From Caballeronia terrestris (lineage in GTDB: Bacteria > Pseudomonadota > Gammaproteobacteria > Burkholderiales > Burkholderiaceae), in assembly GCF_001544515.1 (NCBI RefSeq), contig NZ_FCOL02000002.1:186001-250000 (forward strand): DNA of 64,000 nucleotides. The letters run 5' to 3'. The notes beneath the pieces were generated by a model, which searched no databases, had not been told where the DNA came from, and saw only the letters and a program-made list of their open reading frames with translations. Every line of letters starts with the position of its first letter. Position 1 is the first letter of the stretch. The translations under genes were made by a program, and so were the position numbers. This document shows, in pieces, positions 9,674 through 20,990 of this stretch.

Positions 9674-10660
9674 TCAGCCCGCGCGCCGATGGCTCGCCAT
9701 CGAAACGGCGGTGTCGATGGCCGCGATCATGCTGCCGGCGTCGGCGCGGCCGGTGCCCGCGAGATCGAGCGCGGTGCCGTGATCGACCGAAGTGCGGATG
9801 ATCGGCAAGCCGAGCGTCACGTTGATGCCTTCGCCGAACGTCGCGAATTTCAGGACCGGCAGGCCCTGATCGTGGAACATCGCGAGGACGCAATCGGCGT
9901 CTTTCAGGTAGCGCGGCTGGAAGAGCGTATCCGCGGGATACGGGCCGGGGGCATCGATGCCCATTGCGCGGGCGCGTTCGAGCGCGGGCGCAATCACGTC
10001 GATTTCCTCGCGGCCGAGGTAGCCGTTTTCGCCCGCGTGCGGATTGAGGCCGGTCACGAGAATGCGCGGCGCGGCGAGGCCGAAATGCGCGCGCAGATCG
10101 TGATCGATGATCCGCAGCGTCTCGACGATCCCGTCGACGGTCAGCGCCGCCGACACGTCCTTGAGTGGCAGATGCGTCGTGGCGAGCGCGACGCGCAGCG
10201 GGCGTTCGCCGGTGCCCGCGAGCATCATCACGACGCGCGGCGTATGCGTGCGCTCGGCGAGATATTCGGTGTGGCCGGTGAAGGGAACGCCGGCATCGTT
10301 GATCGTGCTCTTTTGCAGCGGCGCGGTGACGATGGCGTCGAAACGGCCGTCCAGAGCGCCGTCGATGGCGGCATCGAGCAAGTTCAGCACGTAGAGGCCG
10401 TTGGCGGCGTCGAGTTTGCCCGCCTGCGACGGCACGGCCAACGCGCGATGCTCGATGGCGACTCGTTCGTTCGCCAGATTCGCTGCCGATCCCGCACGCG
10501 CCTGCAACAGCGCGCGGTCGCCGAGTACGGTGAAACGCGCCGTCGGCCAGCGCGTGGCCGCCTGCCCGAGTGCCGCCGCCGTCAACTCGGGACCGACTCC
10601 GGCGGGCTCGCCGGTGGTGATCGCGATGGAGAGCGGCGCGGCGTCGGAGGCGGCGTTCAT
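9674..10660 (-). CDS. pdxA: 4-hydroxythreonine-4-phosphate dehydrogenase
   Basis: NAD-dependent, metal-assisted oxidation step of the DXP-dependent pyridoxal phosphate pathway. The 328-residue protein begins with [13 protein letters not shown] and contains the metal-site blocks [12 protein letters not shown] and [12 protein letters not shown], plus the [19 protein letters not shown]-terminal signature. Length fits PdxA (about 330). Its ATG begins one base after the surA stop codon, so it is almost certainly translated from the same message and coupled to surA. Confidence 0.95.
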   Translation of the reverse strand: MNAASDAAPLSIAITTGEPAGVGPELTAAALGQAATRWPTARFTVLGDRALLQARAGSAANLANERVAIEHRALAVPSQAGKLDAANGLYVLNLLDAAIDGALDGRFDAIVTAPLQKSTINDAGVPFTGHTEYLAERTHTPRVVMMLAGTGERPLRVALATTHLPLKDVSAALTVDGIVETLRIIDHDLRAHFGLAAPRILVTGLNPHAGENGYLGREEIDVIAPALERARAMGIDAPGPYPADTLFQPRYLKDADCVLAMFHDQGLPVLKFATFGEGINVTLGLPIIRTSVDHGTALDLAGTGRADAGSMIAAIDTAVSMASHRRAG

Positions 10661-10661
10661 G

Positions 10662-12023
10662 TTACTGGTCCGTTTGGGCCGCGATGCCCTTGTACTGGAC
10701 GTATGCGGTGTCGCGCAGTTCGCGCAGCCAGTCGGAATACGCTTGCTCCGCTTTGCGCTGGCCGATCGCCTGACGCGCGATGTCGAGCTGCTGCGCGGCC
10801 GATCCTTCGGCTTCGCGGCGTCCGAGCACCTGGATCAAGTGGTAGCCGTACTCGCTGCGCACCGGATCGCTGACGTCGCCGTCCTTCAGGTTGTTCATCG
10901 TGCGCTCGAACTCGGGCACCGTCTCGCCCGGGCTGATCCAGCCGAGATCGCCGCCCTGCGACGCCGAGCCGTCCTGCGAATACGTGCGCGCGAAGTTGGC
11001 GAAGTCGCCGCCGCCCTGCACGTCGCGCTTGATGTCAACGAGCTTCTGGCGTGCCGCCGACTCCGACATCCCGTCCGACACGCGCAGCAGAATGTGGCGC
11101 ACGTGCGTCTGCACGAGCTTCGGCGCGTCGGCGGCGGTGCCTTGCCCCGTGCGTCGCTCGACCAGCTTGATGACTTCGAAGCCACCGTCGGTGCGGATCA
11201 GTTGCGGCACGACTTGGCCCGGACGCAGCGCCGCTACCGCCGTCACGATGCCTGCCGGCAGCGAGCCTTGCGTGCGAAATCCGAGATCGCCGCCTTTCGG
11301 GGCGTCGGTGTCCTGCGAGTTCTGCTTGGCAAGCTTCGCGAAATCTTCGCCGCCTTGCGCTTCCTTCAGCACGCCTTCGGCCTTCGCCTGGACTGCTGCG
11401 AGGTCGGCCTGGGACGCGTTCGCGGGCACCTTGAACATGATGTGCTGCAGGCGCAGGTCGCTCGAATTCCGCGCGCTCGGGCCGCGCTGGCTCGCGACGT
11501 AGTTCGCGACTTCCGCGTCCGACACCGTCACCTTGCTGTCCACTTCCTTCTCGCGCAGCTTAGAGAGCGTCAGTTCCGTGCGGGCGTCGCGCGTGAAGGT
11601 CGCCCAGGGCACGCCTTGCGCCTCGATGCGCGAGCGGTACACATCGAGCGTCATCTGGTTCTGCTGCGCGAGGCGTTCGAGCGTGCGCTTGACGGAAGCG
11701 TCATCGACGTTGATGCCGTCTTCCTTCGCCTTTTGCAACTGGACGCGCTCGATCACCATCTGGTCGAGCACCTGGCGCTGCAATTGCGGCGCGGGCGGCA
11801 GCGGCGCGTTCTGCTGCTGCAACCGGCGCGTGATGAGACCCGTGCGGTCGAGGAGTTCGCGTTGCGTGATCACGTCGTTGTTGACGATCGCGACGACCGA
11901 ATCGGCGAGTTGCACATTGCCCTTCGACAAGGCCTGCGCGCCGGCCGGCGAACTCAGAAAAAGTGCCGCGGCGAGTGCGCCCGCTGCAAGCGTTGTCGAT
12001 CGAAACATGTTCATGTCTGCCAC
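10662..12023 (-). CDS. surA: Periplasmic chaperone / peptidyl-prolyl isomerase SurA
   Basis: Escorts unfolded outer-membrane proteins, including LptD, across the periplasm. The 453-residue protein has an N-terminal signal peptide (hydrophobic core [12 protein letters not shown], cleavage likely after AGAQA), a SurA_N region (about residues 35-170) and two parvulin domains (around [10 protein letters not shown] and [12 protein letters not shown]). I use the GTG at 12023 because a GGAG lies 5 nt before it; ATGs at 12014 and 12008 are alternatives with poorer spacing. It lies 116 nt downstream of lptD. Confidence 0.93.
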   Translation of the reverse strand: MADMNMFRSTTLAAGALAAALFLSSPAGAQALSKGNVQLADSVVAIVNNDVITQRELLDRTGLITRRLQQQNAPLPPAPQLQRQVLDQMVIERVQLQKAKEDGINVDDASVKRTLERLAQQNQMTLDVYRSRIEAQGVPWATFTRDARTELTLSKLREKEVDSKVTVSDAEVANYVASQRGPSARNSSDLRLQHIMFKVPANASQADLAAVQAKAEGVLKEAQGGEDFAKLAKQNSQDTDAPKGGDLGFRTQGSLPAGIVTAVAALRPGQVVPQLIRTDGGFEVIKLVERRTGQGTAADAPKLVQTHVRHILLRVSDGMSESAARQKLVDIKRDVQGGGDFANFARTYSQDGSASQGGDLGWISPGETVPEFERTMNNLKDGDVSDPVRSEYGYHLIQVLGRREAEGSAAQQLDIARQAIGQRKAEQAYSDWLRELRDTAYVQYKGIAAQTDQ

Positions 12024-12139
12024 AAATACTCCATCAAATACGGGTCTTGCCCGCTAGTGTGCTGCCTGTCTCGCGGTGGATTTTGGCCCGCTATGACTCG
12101 TTCGTTCGACGACGTTTCGATCCTTTTCGATTCGCCGCG

Positions 12140-14533
12140 TCACTCGTAATTCGTGAAACGCGCGAGCGGCGGCGCCGAGCCGGGCGGCGTCTGGTAGCCC
12201 TGCACGCTCGAACGGAACGCGCTCACGAGACCGTTGTCGACGTTCGACAAGCCCTTGAACGTCAGCTGCGCGAGCACCCGCGTGCCCGACGACGACTGGC
12301 CCGTGCTGTTCACGCCGTTCGCGTAGCGCTGCATGCCGACGCCGAACTGCCAGCAGTCGGCATCGTACTGGAAGCCGACGAGACCGTCGACGAGACGATG
12401 GCCCGCCATATCGTAATTGACGCGCCCGACGCCGTAGAGGCGCTGCGTGATCGGCCACTGGACGGAGAGCAGGATCTGGTTGATCGGCTCGTTCACCAGC
12501 GTGGTTTCGTTCTTGCGCGTGTAGCGATAACCGACGTTGATGACCTTGCGATCGGCCGGACTAAACGCGAAACCGACGCTCGCGCGCACGAGCTGATCGT
12601 TGTCGACATTATATTGGAACGCTGTTTCCGAGGCGAAACCCGCGCCCAGCTTGATCGCGGCACCCGCGATCAGGTCCGAGTGCTTCGCCTGGTCGAGCGA
12701 TTGCACGTTTGAGATCGTCGTGCGCTGGCTCTGGAAATAATACTGCTGCGCGATCACGAAACGCGCGCGTTCGTCGCCCGTCGCCGGGTTGATGAAGCGC
12801 GTCGTGAGGCCGGCAGTCAGGCGGTTCGCGTCGGCGATGCGGTCGTTACCGACGAACGTGTTCGGCGTATAGATTTCCGCGAGGCCGAAGTCGGCTTCGG
12901 CGGTATCGAAGATCGGCGCGAAGCTCTGGTCGCGAAACGGCGTGTAGACGTAGTAGAGCCGCGGCTCCAGCGTCTGGATGTAGTCCTGGCCGAACAGGCG
13001 CACCGAGCGGTCGAACACGAGGCCGGTGTCGAACGAGATCGTCGGGATCGATTCGGTGAAGTTCTTCGGCTGGTTCGGCGGCGCGTAGCCCACCGTTCCC
13101 GGCGTCAGCCCGGTCGAGATATGCGACAGGTCGTACGACGCGAAGTGCCACTGGATCTTGGGCACGGCGAAGTAGCCCGGCGCGTTGATCCCGTAGCTCA
13201 GGTACGGATTGAAGACGAAGCGCTGGCCGTCGGTCGCGTTGTCCTGGGTGATCGTGAAGCGCGTGTAGTCCGTTTCGGCCCCGAAGTCGAAGCCGCCGAC
13301 GTTGTACTTGTTGTACTGCACGTTCAACTGCGGTTCGCGCGCGTACGGCGGCACGGACGGCTGCAGCGTCTGCCAGCGCTGCTCGCGCGCGAGCACCGAC
13401 CACGGGCCGTTGTTATACGTCAGCCCGGCTTCCTGCTGATACAGCAGTTGCGTCCCGTTCAGGAACTGGTTCGACGCGTTTGCAAGGTCTTCCGGATATT
13501 GATCGTCGGAGACCTTGTTGTAGTTGATGTACCCGCCGAATCCGCCGCCGAAGTTCTGCTGATGCTGAAGGTAGATCGCATAGCGGTTCGTATGCGTCTG
13601 GCGATCGTTCGGCAGGAACTCGCCGGTGATCGTGCCCGAGTACGTCGGCGACAGGTATCGATACGTGCCCGCCATCTGCACGCCGCGCCGCGTCATCAGG
13701 CGCGGGGTCACGGTCAGGTCGCGGTTCGGCGCGATGTTGAAGTAATACGGGACCGTTGCTTCGAAACCGGTGGTCGAGCTGAGCGCGAAGGTCGGCGGCA
13801 GAAGACCGCTGCGGCGCTCGCTCGTCAGCGGAAACGACAGCCACGGGCTCGCCATGACCGGCACGCCCTGGAAGAACAGCACGCCGTTATGCGCGATGCC
13901 TTCCTGCGAACCTGTGTCGAAATCGAACGACGAGCCCTTGATGTACCACGCGGGATCGGTTTCGCATTCGCACGCGGTGTACGTGCCGTGATCGACGCGC
14001 GCCTGCTCGTTGCCCATCAATTCGGCGCGTTCCGCGCTGCCCGATCCGCCCGACAAATTGAAGCGGTACTTCGGGTTCGTCATGTAGCCTTCGTTCGCTT
14101 CCACCTTCAGGTGGGCTTCCGGGCCGACGAACGTATTGCCGTTGCTGATGATCCTGACATTGCCGTAAGCATCGGCCATGTCGGTGTCCTGGTCGTAATG
14201 CAGCGCATCCGACTTGATCACCGACACATTTCTACGCACTTCCGCCGAACCCTTGGCGGCCATGTCCTCGTCGGTGGTGCCGGTGGCCGTGTCGCCGAGG
14301 AGGAACGTGGCCGGCTGGTCGCCCGCGCGCAGCGGCCGCTCTTCGAGCTGCGGCGCGAGACGCAGGTTGCCGGGGCCGTCGATCGGTTGCGGCTCGGCTG
14401 CTGCGCCCGCAAGCTGAGCGTGCGCGAGCGCCGGCATGAGACCCGGCACAGCAAGCAGTGCCGCGACGAGCCGCCGCTTGCGTGGCAGTGCATGACGCTT
14501 GGTAATCGATTGGGGAAACTGTCGTGGCGGCAT
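12140..14533 (-). CDS. lptD: LPS-assembly protein LptD
   Basis: Outer-membrane beta-barrel that, plugged by LptE, inserts lipopolysaccharide into the outer leaflet. The 797-residue protein starts MPPRQFPQ, has a signal peptide ending near LAHAQ, an OstA/LptA-like periplasmic domain (roughly residues 100-220) and a long barrel domain. The cysteine cluster CECETD and the C-terminal Cys in [10 protein letters not shown] match the positions that form LptD's essential disulfides. I place the start at 14533; longer in-frame extension upstream is not LptD-like and overlaps the divergent promoter region. Its partner genes lptE and bamE are also in this window. Confidence 0.95.
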   Translation of the reverse strand: MPPRQFPQSITKRHALPRKRRLVAALLAVPGLMPALAHAQLAGAAAEPQPIDGPGNLRLAPQLEERPLRAGDQPATFLLGDTATGTTDEDMAAKGSAEVRRNVSVIKSDALHYDQDTDMADAYGNVRIISNGNTFVGPEAHLKVEANEGYMTNPKYRFNLSGGSGSAERAELMGNEQARVDHGTYTACECETDPAWYIKGSSFDFDTGSQEGIAHNGVLFFQGVPVMASPWLSFPLTSERRSGLLPPTFALSSTTGFEATVPYYFNIAPNRDLTVTPRLMTRRGVQMAGTYRYLSPTYSGTITGEFLPNDRQTHTNRYAIYLQHQQNFGGGFGGYINYNKVSDDQYPEDLANASNQFLNGTQLLYQQEAGLTYNNGPWSVLAREQRWQTLQPSVPPYAREPQLNVQYNKYNVGGFDFGAETDYTRFTITQDNATDGQRFVFNPYLSYGINAPGYFAVPKIQWHFASYDLSHISTGLTPGTVGYAPPNQPKNFTESIPTISFDTGLVFDRSVRLFGQDYIQTLEPRLYYVYTPFRDQSFAPIFDTAEADFGLAEIYTPNTFVGNDRIADANRLTAGLTTRFINPATGDERARFVIAQQYYFQSQRTTISNVQSLDQAKHSDLIAGAAIKLGAGFASETAFQYNVDNDQLVRASVGFAFSPADRKVINVGYRYTRKNETTLVNEPINQILLSVQWPITQRLYGVGRVNYDMAGHRLVDGLVGFQYDADCWQFGVGMQRYANGVNSTGQSSSGTRVLAQLTFKGLSNVDNGLVSAFRSSVQGYQTPPGSAPPLARFTNYE

Positions 14534-14771
14534 GTATGGGTGGCGGTTCGATCCCGTTATGCGTCCGCGAGCGATGAATGCCGTGAAAACTCGCACCGGC
14601 GCACCCGAGTACCGCGCACGCGCGCCGCGCGGTCGTATCCGGCGATCCCGCTGGATGACACTTCGATCGATTGGTGAAGCCGCGGTGCTCGGGCCTTGGC
14701 GCCGGGCGAAAACGGATCGCTTAAAAAAGTCGTGGGGTATTATATGGCAAGAAGTTTTGCCCCTCGAATTT
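14534..14771. promoter_or_regulatory. Divergent lptD / amgK intergenic region
   Basis: This 238-bp gap separates two divergent transcription units and must hold both promoters. A TATTAT at 14738-14743 is a possible -10 for amgK, without a clear -35. I recognise no operator with confidence. Confidence 0.3.
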
Positions 14772-15797
14772 ATGACGCACATTCCCACCGACGCACGCCT
14801 TACACAGCTTTACGCCTGGCTCGAATCGTTCGCCGAACGCTATCGGCTGGATGTCGCGAGCCTCGCGCCCGCATCGACCGATGCGAGTTTCCGGCGCTAT
14901 TTCCGCGTGGCCAGCGGCTGCGCGGACGGCAAGACGCTGATCGCCGTCGATGCCCCGCCGCCGGAGAAATGCCGCGAGTTCGTGCAGGTCGCGGGCCTGC
15001 TGGCAGAAGCGGGCGTGCACGTACCGCGCATCCTGGAAACCGATTTCGACACCGGCTTCATGCTCGTGACCGATCTCGGCACGACGTCCTTTCTCTCCGT
15101 GCTCAATGAAAAGAACGCCCGGCCGCTGATGCGCGCCGCACTCGATGCGCTGATCCGCTTTCAGCTCGCGTCGCGTGAAGGCGTGCTGCCGCCGTTCGAC
15201 GAAGCGTTCCTGCGCCGCGAGATGGAACTGATGCCGGAGTGGTTCGTCGGGCGGCATCTCGGGCACGCGCTGACCGAAGCCGAACGCAAGATCCTCGACG
15301 ATACCTTTGCCGTGCTCGTGCAAAGCGCGCTCGCGCAGCCGCAAACCTTTATGCTGCGTGACTTCATGCCGCGCAATCTGATGGTGTGCGAGCCGAATCC
15401 CGGCGTGCTCGACTTCCAGGACGCGGTCTACGGCCCGATCGCGTACGACGTCGCCTCGCTCCTGCGCGACGCTTTTATCAGTTGGGACGAGGAGTTCCAG
15501 CTCGACTGCATCGCGTACTACTGGGAGCGCGCGAAAAAGGCCGGACTGCCCGTGGATCCGGACTTCGGCGAGTTCTACCGGCAAGTCGAATGGATCGGCC
15601 TGCAGCGCCATATCAAGGTGCTCGGGCTGTTCTGCCGCATCTACCACCGCGACGGCAAGCCGCAATATCTCGCCGATTTGCCGCGTTTCATCGGCTATGC
15701 GCGCAAGGTGGCCGAGCGTTATCGGCCGCTGCGTCCATTCGCGCGCCTGCTCGATACGCTCGAAGGCCGCGCCGTCGATGTCGGCTACACGTTTTAA
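14772..15797 (+). CDS. amgK: N-acetylmuramate/N-acetylglucosamine kinase (AmgK-type)
   Basis: Aminoglycoside-phosphotransferase-fold kinase that phosphorylates C1 of recovered N-acetylmuramic acid in peptidoglycan recycling. The 341-residue protein shows the P-loop-like N-lobe start ([11 protein letters not shown]), the catalytic block [11 protein letters not shown] and the metal-binding block [14 protein letters not shown]. The catalytic loop reads LRD rather than the commoner HRD. Start ATG 14772 ([10 protein letters not shown]) fits the family. murU follows 9 nt downstream, and the AmgK-MurU pair is the known bypass to UDP-MurNAc, which gives intrinsic fosfomycin tolerance in pseudomonads. 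Confidence 0.88.
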   Translation: MTHIPTDARLTQLYAWLESFAERYRLDVASLAPASTDASFRRYFRVASGCADGKTLIAVDAPPPEKCREFVQVAGLLAEAGVHVPRILETDFDTGFMLVTDLGTTSFLSVLNEKNARPLMRAALDALIRFQLASREGVLPPFDEAFLRREMELMPEWFVGRHLGHALTEAERKILDDTFAVLVQSALAQPQTFMLRDFMPRNLMVCEPNPGVLDFQDAVYGPIAYDVASLLRDAFISWDEEFQLDCIAYYWERAKKAGLPVDPDFGEFYRQVEWIGLQRHIKVLGLFCRIYHRDGKPQYLADLPRFIGYARKVAERYRPLRPFARLLDTLEGRAVDVGYTF

Positions 15798-15806
15798 GCG
15801 CGCCGC

Positions 15807-16520
15807 ATGACGTCTCCCCTCAAGAAGGCGATGATCTTCGCCGCCGGGCGCGGCGAGCGCATGCGTCCGCTCACCGATACGTGTCCGAAACCGCTGCTCG
15901 AAGCCGGTGGAAAACCGCTGATCGTGTGGCAGATCGAGCGGTTGGCGAAAGCTGGCGTCGAGGTGATCGTGATTAATCACGCGTGGCTCGGCGCGCAGAT
16001 CGAAGCGGCGCTCGGTGACGGATCGCGCTGGGGCGTCAAGTTGCTCTATTCGGCCGAAACCGACGCGCTGGAGACGGCCGGCGGCATCGCGCAGGCGCTG
16101 TCGCTGATCGAGGATCGCGGCAAGCCGGAAGCGTTCGTTGCCGTCAGCGGCGACGTGTTCTGCGAGTTCGATTACGGCTCGCTCGCGACGCACGCCGCCC
16201 GTCTCGCCACCGCCGATGCACCCGGCATGCATCTTGTAATGGTGCCGAACCCGCGTTTTCACGCCGACGGCGACTTCGCACTGAAAGACGGCCAACTCTC
16301 CCTCGACGGCACGCCGCGCTACACGTTCGGCAACATCGGCATCTATGACACGCGCATGTTCCGCGGTCTCGCGCCCGGCACGCGGCGCGCGCTCACGCCC
16401 TACTACCGCGAAACGATCGCAGCGGGACGCGCGAGCGGCGAGCTTTACGAAGGCCGCTGGGAGAACGTCGGCACGCCGGCACAGCTCAAAGCACTCGATC
16501 TGGCGCTTCGGGAAGGCTGA
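15807..16520 (+). CDS. murU: N-acetylmuramate alpha-1-phosphate uridylyltransferase
   Basis: Nucleotidyltransferase that turns MurNAc-1-phosphate into UDP-MurNAc, completing the recycling step begun by AmgK. The 237-residue protein has the sugar-nucleotide transferase signature IFAAGRGERMRPLTD, the conserved CPKPLLEAGGKPLI and the metal-site Asp in VAVSGDVFCEFDY. It is directly downstream of amgK. Family proteins of this type were long annotated as mannose-1-phosphate guanylyltransferases; the amgK neighbour supports MurU. Confidence 0.88.
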   Translation: MTSPLKKAMIFAAGRGERMRPLTDTCPKPLLEAGGKPLIVWQIERLAKAGVEVIVINHAWLGAQIEAALGDGSRWGVKLLYSAETDALETAGGIAQALSLIEDRGKPEAFVAVSGDVFCEFDYGSLATHAARLATADAPGMHLVMVPNPRFHADGDFALKDGQLSLDGTPRYTFGNIGIYDTRMFRGLAPGTRRALTPYYRETIAAGRASGELYEGRWENVGTPAQLKALDLALREG

Positions 16521-16548
16521 GCCGCAAAACGTCCGCGGGCCGGTTTAA

Positions 16549-17994
<1,446 letters not shown>

Positions 17995-18017
17995 CGCGCG
18001 TCTCCCTTGTGGAACGC

Positions 18018-18051
18018 AAGAAGGGCGCCCCGCGGGGCGCCCTTCTTTTTT
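18018..18051 (+). terminator. Rho-independent terminator of purB
   Basis: A perfect 14-bp stem (18018-18031 with 18034-18047), very GC-rich in its core, is followed by a T run. It lies 23 nt after the purB stop codon. The converging gntK unit ends just beyond it. Confidence 0.95.
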
Positions 18052-18071
18052 CCAGCCGGGAGCGCAGCGAA

Positions 18072-18566
18072 TCAGCGCTCCTTCACCTCTCTCAGCACCT
18101 TCTCGACGATCTGATCCGGCGTCATCGCGATATCCGCCTCAATCGCCTCATCCTCGCTTGGCGGCTCAAGCGTATCGAGCTGGCTCTTCAGCAGCGACGG
18201 ATCGAAGAAATGCCCCTTGCGCTCGCCCAGCCGCTCGCGCAGCAATTCCGGCGTGCCGTGCAGATACACGAACGTCACGTCACGATCGCCCGCTCGCAGG
18301 ATCTCGCGATACGAGCGCTTCAGCGACGAGCACGTGAACACCGCCGTCTCCCCCGCGCGCTGCTTGTCTTCGATCGCCGCGCGGATCGTCTTGAGCCAAG
18401 GCCAGCGGTCGTCGTCCGTCAGCGGGATGCCGTTGTGCATCTTCTCCTTGTTCGCAGCGCTGTGGAACGTGTCGCCATCGGTAAAGGGGCAGTTCAGCCG
18501 TTCAGCCAGCAATTCGCCAATCAGCGACTTGCCGCAGCCCGACACGCCCATCGCGATCAATATCAT
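18072..18566 (-). CDS. gntK: Gluconokinase
   Basis: Phosphorylates D-gluconate to 6-phosphogluconate, the substrate of Edd. The 164-residue protein has the Walker A motif GVSGCGKSLIGELLAERL at its N-terminus, the substrate block FTDGDTFHSAANKEKMHNGIPLTD-like region at residues 28-50, and the CSSLKRSYREILR segment typical of GntK. Length is as expected (about 165-175). It starts 10 nt after the stop of the upstream permease, behind a GGAG ribosome-binding site, so the two genes form an uptake/activation operon. Confidence 0.94.
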   Translation of the reverse strand: MILIAMGVSGCGKSLIGELLAERLNCPFTDGDTFHSAANKEKMHNGIPLTDDDRWPWLKTIRAAIEDKQRAGETAVFTCSSLKRSYREILRAGDRDVTFVYLHGTPELLRERLGERKGHFFDPSLLKSQLDTLEPPSEDEAIEADIAMTPDQIVEKVLREVKER

Positions 18567-18576
18567 CGAAGTCTCC

Positions 18577-19938
18577 TTACACGATCGCCGCGAGTGCGAA
18601 AACCAATCCCAGGCCCAGGACAGAGATGATCGTCTCGCACAGCGACCACGTCTTGAACGTCTGGCCTACGGTCATCCCGAAATACTCTTTGATCAGCCAG
18701 AAGCCGCCATCGTTCACGTGAGAGAAGATGAGCGAGCCGGCTCCTGTCGCCAGCACCAGCAGCTCGGGCTTCACGCCGCCGCCCGCGGCCGCCGCGATCG
18801 GCGCGACGATGCCGCACGCGGTCGTCATCGCGACCGTTGCGGAGCCTGTCGCCAGGCGGATCAGCGCGGCGACGAACCAGCCGAGCAACAGCGGCGACAA
18901 ATTTGCCTGCGACGCCGACGCGACGATCTGCTGCGAAATCCCGCTTTCGCGCAGGATGTTGCCGAAGCCGCCGCCCGCGCCCACGATCAGCGTGATGCCC
19001 GCGATCGGCGCGAGACAGTCGCCGCAGAACTTCTGGATCTGCGCGCGATTGAAGCCGCGCGCCGCACCGAACGTGTAGAAGCTGACCAGCACGGCGATCA
19101 GAAGCGCGATATCCGATGAACCGACGAAGCGCAGCAGGTCGTTGGGCAGCGTCTTCGGCGTGAAGACGAGGTCGGCCCAGCTTCCCACCAGCATCAGGAT
19201 CACCGGCAGCAGGATCGTGAACAGGGTCACGCCGAAGCTCGGCAGGTCGCGCTTCGCGCCTTCCGTGTGCGTTTCGACGAACTGCTCCGCGAGCGGATTG
19301 TTTGCCGGCAGCTTAATGGACTTGTGGATCAGGAGCGCGAAAAGCGGACCGGCGACGATCGCCGTCGGTATACCAACGATCAGACCATACGCAATCGTCT
19401 TACCGATATCGGCGTGATACGCCTGCACGGCAAGGAGCGCGGCTGGGTGCGGCGGGATCAGGCCGTGCACGACCGAGAGGCCTGCGACCATCGGCAGGCC
19501 GATCAGCAGCAGCGACTTGCCCGTGCGCTTCGCGACGTTGAACGCGATCGGAATCAGCAGCACGAAGCCGACCTCGAAGAACACCGGCAAGCCGACGATG
19601 ATCGCGACGACCATCATCGCCCAGTGAATGTTCTTCTCGCCGAAGAGGTGGATGAGCGTATTAGCGACGCGTTCAGCGCCGCCCGATTCCGCCATCATCT
19701 TGCCGAGCATCGTGCCGAGGCCCACCACCACCGCGATGTGCCCGAGCGTATTACCGTTGCCGGTTTCGAACGCCTTGACGATCTTGTCGATCGGCATGCC
19801 AACGGCGAGGCCGAGCAGCAGTGAAACGATCAGAAGAACGAGGAACGGATAGACCCTGTAGCGTGTGATCAGCAGGATCAGCAATGCGATCGCGATGACC
19901 GCATAGACGAGCAGCATGCTGCCGTGGACAGCTTCCAT
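18577..19938 (-). CDS. gntT: Gluconate:H+ symporter (GntP family)
   Basis: Inner-membrane permease of 453 residues with about a dozen hydrophobic segments, matching the GntP family length. Family blocks include GLGTMLGKMMAESGGAERVA and MVAGLSVVHGLIPPHPAALL. The ATG at 19938 sits behind a near-perfect Shine-Dalgarno (AAGGAGG, 6 nt spacing). The co-directional gntK supports gluconate as the substrate. Which GntP paralogue this is (GntT, GntU, GntP) cannot be decided from sequence alone. The eda-edd genes upstream on the same strand take the product onward. Confidence 0.88.
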   Translation of the reverse strand: MEAVHGSMLLVYAVIAIALLILLITRYRVYPFLVLLIVSLLLGLAVGMPIDKIVKAFETGNGNTLGHIAVVVGLGTMLGKMMAESGGAERVANTLIHLFGEKNIHWAMMVVAIIVGLPVFFEVGFVLLIPIAFNVAKRTGKSLLLIGLPMVAGLSVVHGLIPPHPAALLAVQAYHADIGKTIAYGLIVGIPTAIVAGPLFALLIHKSIKLPANNPLAEQFVETHTEGAKRDLPSFGVTLFTILLPVILMLVGSWADLVFTPKTLPNDLLRFVGSSDIALLIAVLVSFYTFGAARGFNRAQIQKFCGDCLAPIAGITLIVGAGGGFGNILRESGISQQIVASASQANLSPLLLGWFVAALIRLATGSATVAMTTACGIVAPIAAAAGGGVKPELLVLATGAGSLIFSHVNDGGFWLIKEYFGMTVGQTFKTWSLCETIISVLGLGLVFALAAIV

Positions 19939-20222
19939 GAAGCGCCTCCTTTAGTTTTGTTGACGTTTATCGCTACGGGTGCGTTTGCTGTCGCCTGATT
20001 GCTTTTCTGACGGCGTTCAGCAAGCGCTCACGTGGCGCCGAAGTTTTCGGATTTTACTTTGTCGACCCGAGTTGGCGCTGTCGATCCAGAGTTAGCGCTT
20101 TAGCGCTTACTCTGGTCCCATGTGCTTACTCCGGTCCCGCGCAACGAAGTTGCGGTCCAGATTAGAGTAGGTGCTTTTAGCGCTTCCTCCGGCCCCCCAT
20201 ACAACGAAATTACTACGCATAC
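19939..20222. other. Hairpin-rich gap between gntT and the eda terminator
   Basis: No protein-coding signal is visible. The right half (20086-20222) is made of related palindromic and direct pieces: a long hairpin at 20086-20115, two near-copies of GCGCTTACTCTGGTCCC spaced 19 bp apart (the second is GTGCTTACTCCGGTCCC), a short GCAAC/GTTGC hairpin and a degenerate inverted copy of the same pieces up to about 20195. It resembles a decayed REP-type intergenic repeat. The left part must carry the gntT promoter, which I cannot place. Confidence 0.6.
20086..20115. repeat. REP-like palindrome
   Basis: Two 14-bp arms (CCAGAGTTAGCGCT and AGCGCTTACTCTGG) with a 2-bp centre form an inverted repeat with one mismatch. 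There is no T-run, so it is not a simple terminator. Confidence 0.75.
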
Positions 20223-20258
20223 AAAAAAAGCCTCCGTGACACTGGGTCTCAGAGGCTT
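20223..20258 (-). terminator. Rho-independent terminator of the edd-eda operon
   Basis: Read on the minus strand, a 7-bp stem AAGCCTC / GAGGCTT with a loop of about 17 nt is followed by an uninterrupted run of seven Ts. It lies about 20 nt after the eda stop. Confidence 0.85.
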
Positions 20259-20279
20259 CCGTAGTAGCGCCGCTGGCGA

Positions 20280-20912
20280 TCAGGCCGGCGCCGCCAGCGT
20301 GCTCGCCGCGCGCGCGAGGCGCGTCACTTCTTCCCAGTTCTGCGCCGCCAGCGCCGCCTTCGGCGTCAGCCAGGAACCGCCGACACAGACCACGTTCGGC
20401 TGCGCGAGGAAGCTCGTCGCGGTTTCCGCGGTGATGCCGCCCGTCGGGCAGAACTTGAGCGTCGGGAACGGGCCGTAGAACGCCTGCAGCATCGGAATGC
20501 CGCCCGCCTGCTGCGCCGGGAAAAACTTGACGATCTCGTAGCCGAGTTCGAGCGCGTGAATGATGTCGGTCGGCGTCATCACGCCGGGCAAGAGCGGCAG
20601 GCCCGCGTCCTGCGCGGCCTTATGCATGTCCTTCGTGAGTCCCGGCGACACGCCGAACTGCGCGCCCGCTTTCTTCGCCTGCGCGCAGTGCTCGGGCTTC
20701 GTGATCGTGCCGACGCCGACGACGATGTCGTCCGCGAGCTGGCTTGCGCGCTCGATCGCGGCGATGCCCGCCGCCGTGCGCAACGTGATTTCGAGCACCT
20801 TGACGCCGCCCGCGTGTAACGCGCGCGACACGTTTTCACCCTGCTCGACTGAATCGAATGCCAGCACCGGAATCACCGGGCCCAGACGCACGATTTCGCT
20901 TACCGTTTTCAT
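20280..20912 (-). CDS. eda: 2-dehydro-3-deoxy-phosphogluconate aldolase
   Basis: Cleaves KDPG to pyruvate and glyceraldehyde-3-phosphate, the last Entner-Doudoroff step. The 210-residue class I aldolase shows the catalytic Glu block LEITLRTAAG, VGVGTITKPE and the Schiff-base lysine in YEIVKFFPAQQAGG. KFCPTGGI is the phosphate-binding turn. A CAGGAG ribosome-binding site precedes the ATG. It follows edd by 78 nt and shares its terminator. Confidence 0.96.
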   Translation of the reverse strand: MKTVSEIVRLGPVIPVLAFDSVEQGENVSRALHAGGVKVLEITLRTAAGIAAIERASQLADDIVVGVGTITKPEHCAQAKKAGAQFGVSPGLTKDMHKAAQDAGLPLLPGVMTPTDIIHALELGYEIVKFFPAQQAGGIPMLQAFYGPFPTLKFCPTGGITAETATSFLAQPNVVCVGGSWLTPKAALAAQNWEEVTRLARAASTLAAPA

Positions 20913-20990
20913 TTGATGCGACTCCTGTCTTGTGCGGCGCTTGGGTTTTTAGTCCGCGAGTTGTCTCTCAGGTCCTGCGCTGCCCCCGCT

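Noticed and set aside
18018..18051. Terminator for gntK on the minus strand
   Set aside because: The stem is shared, but the minus-strand tail lacks a T-run, so I assign it to purB only.
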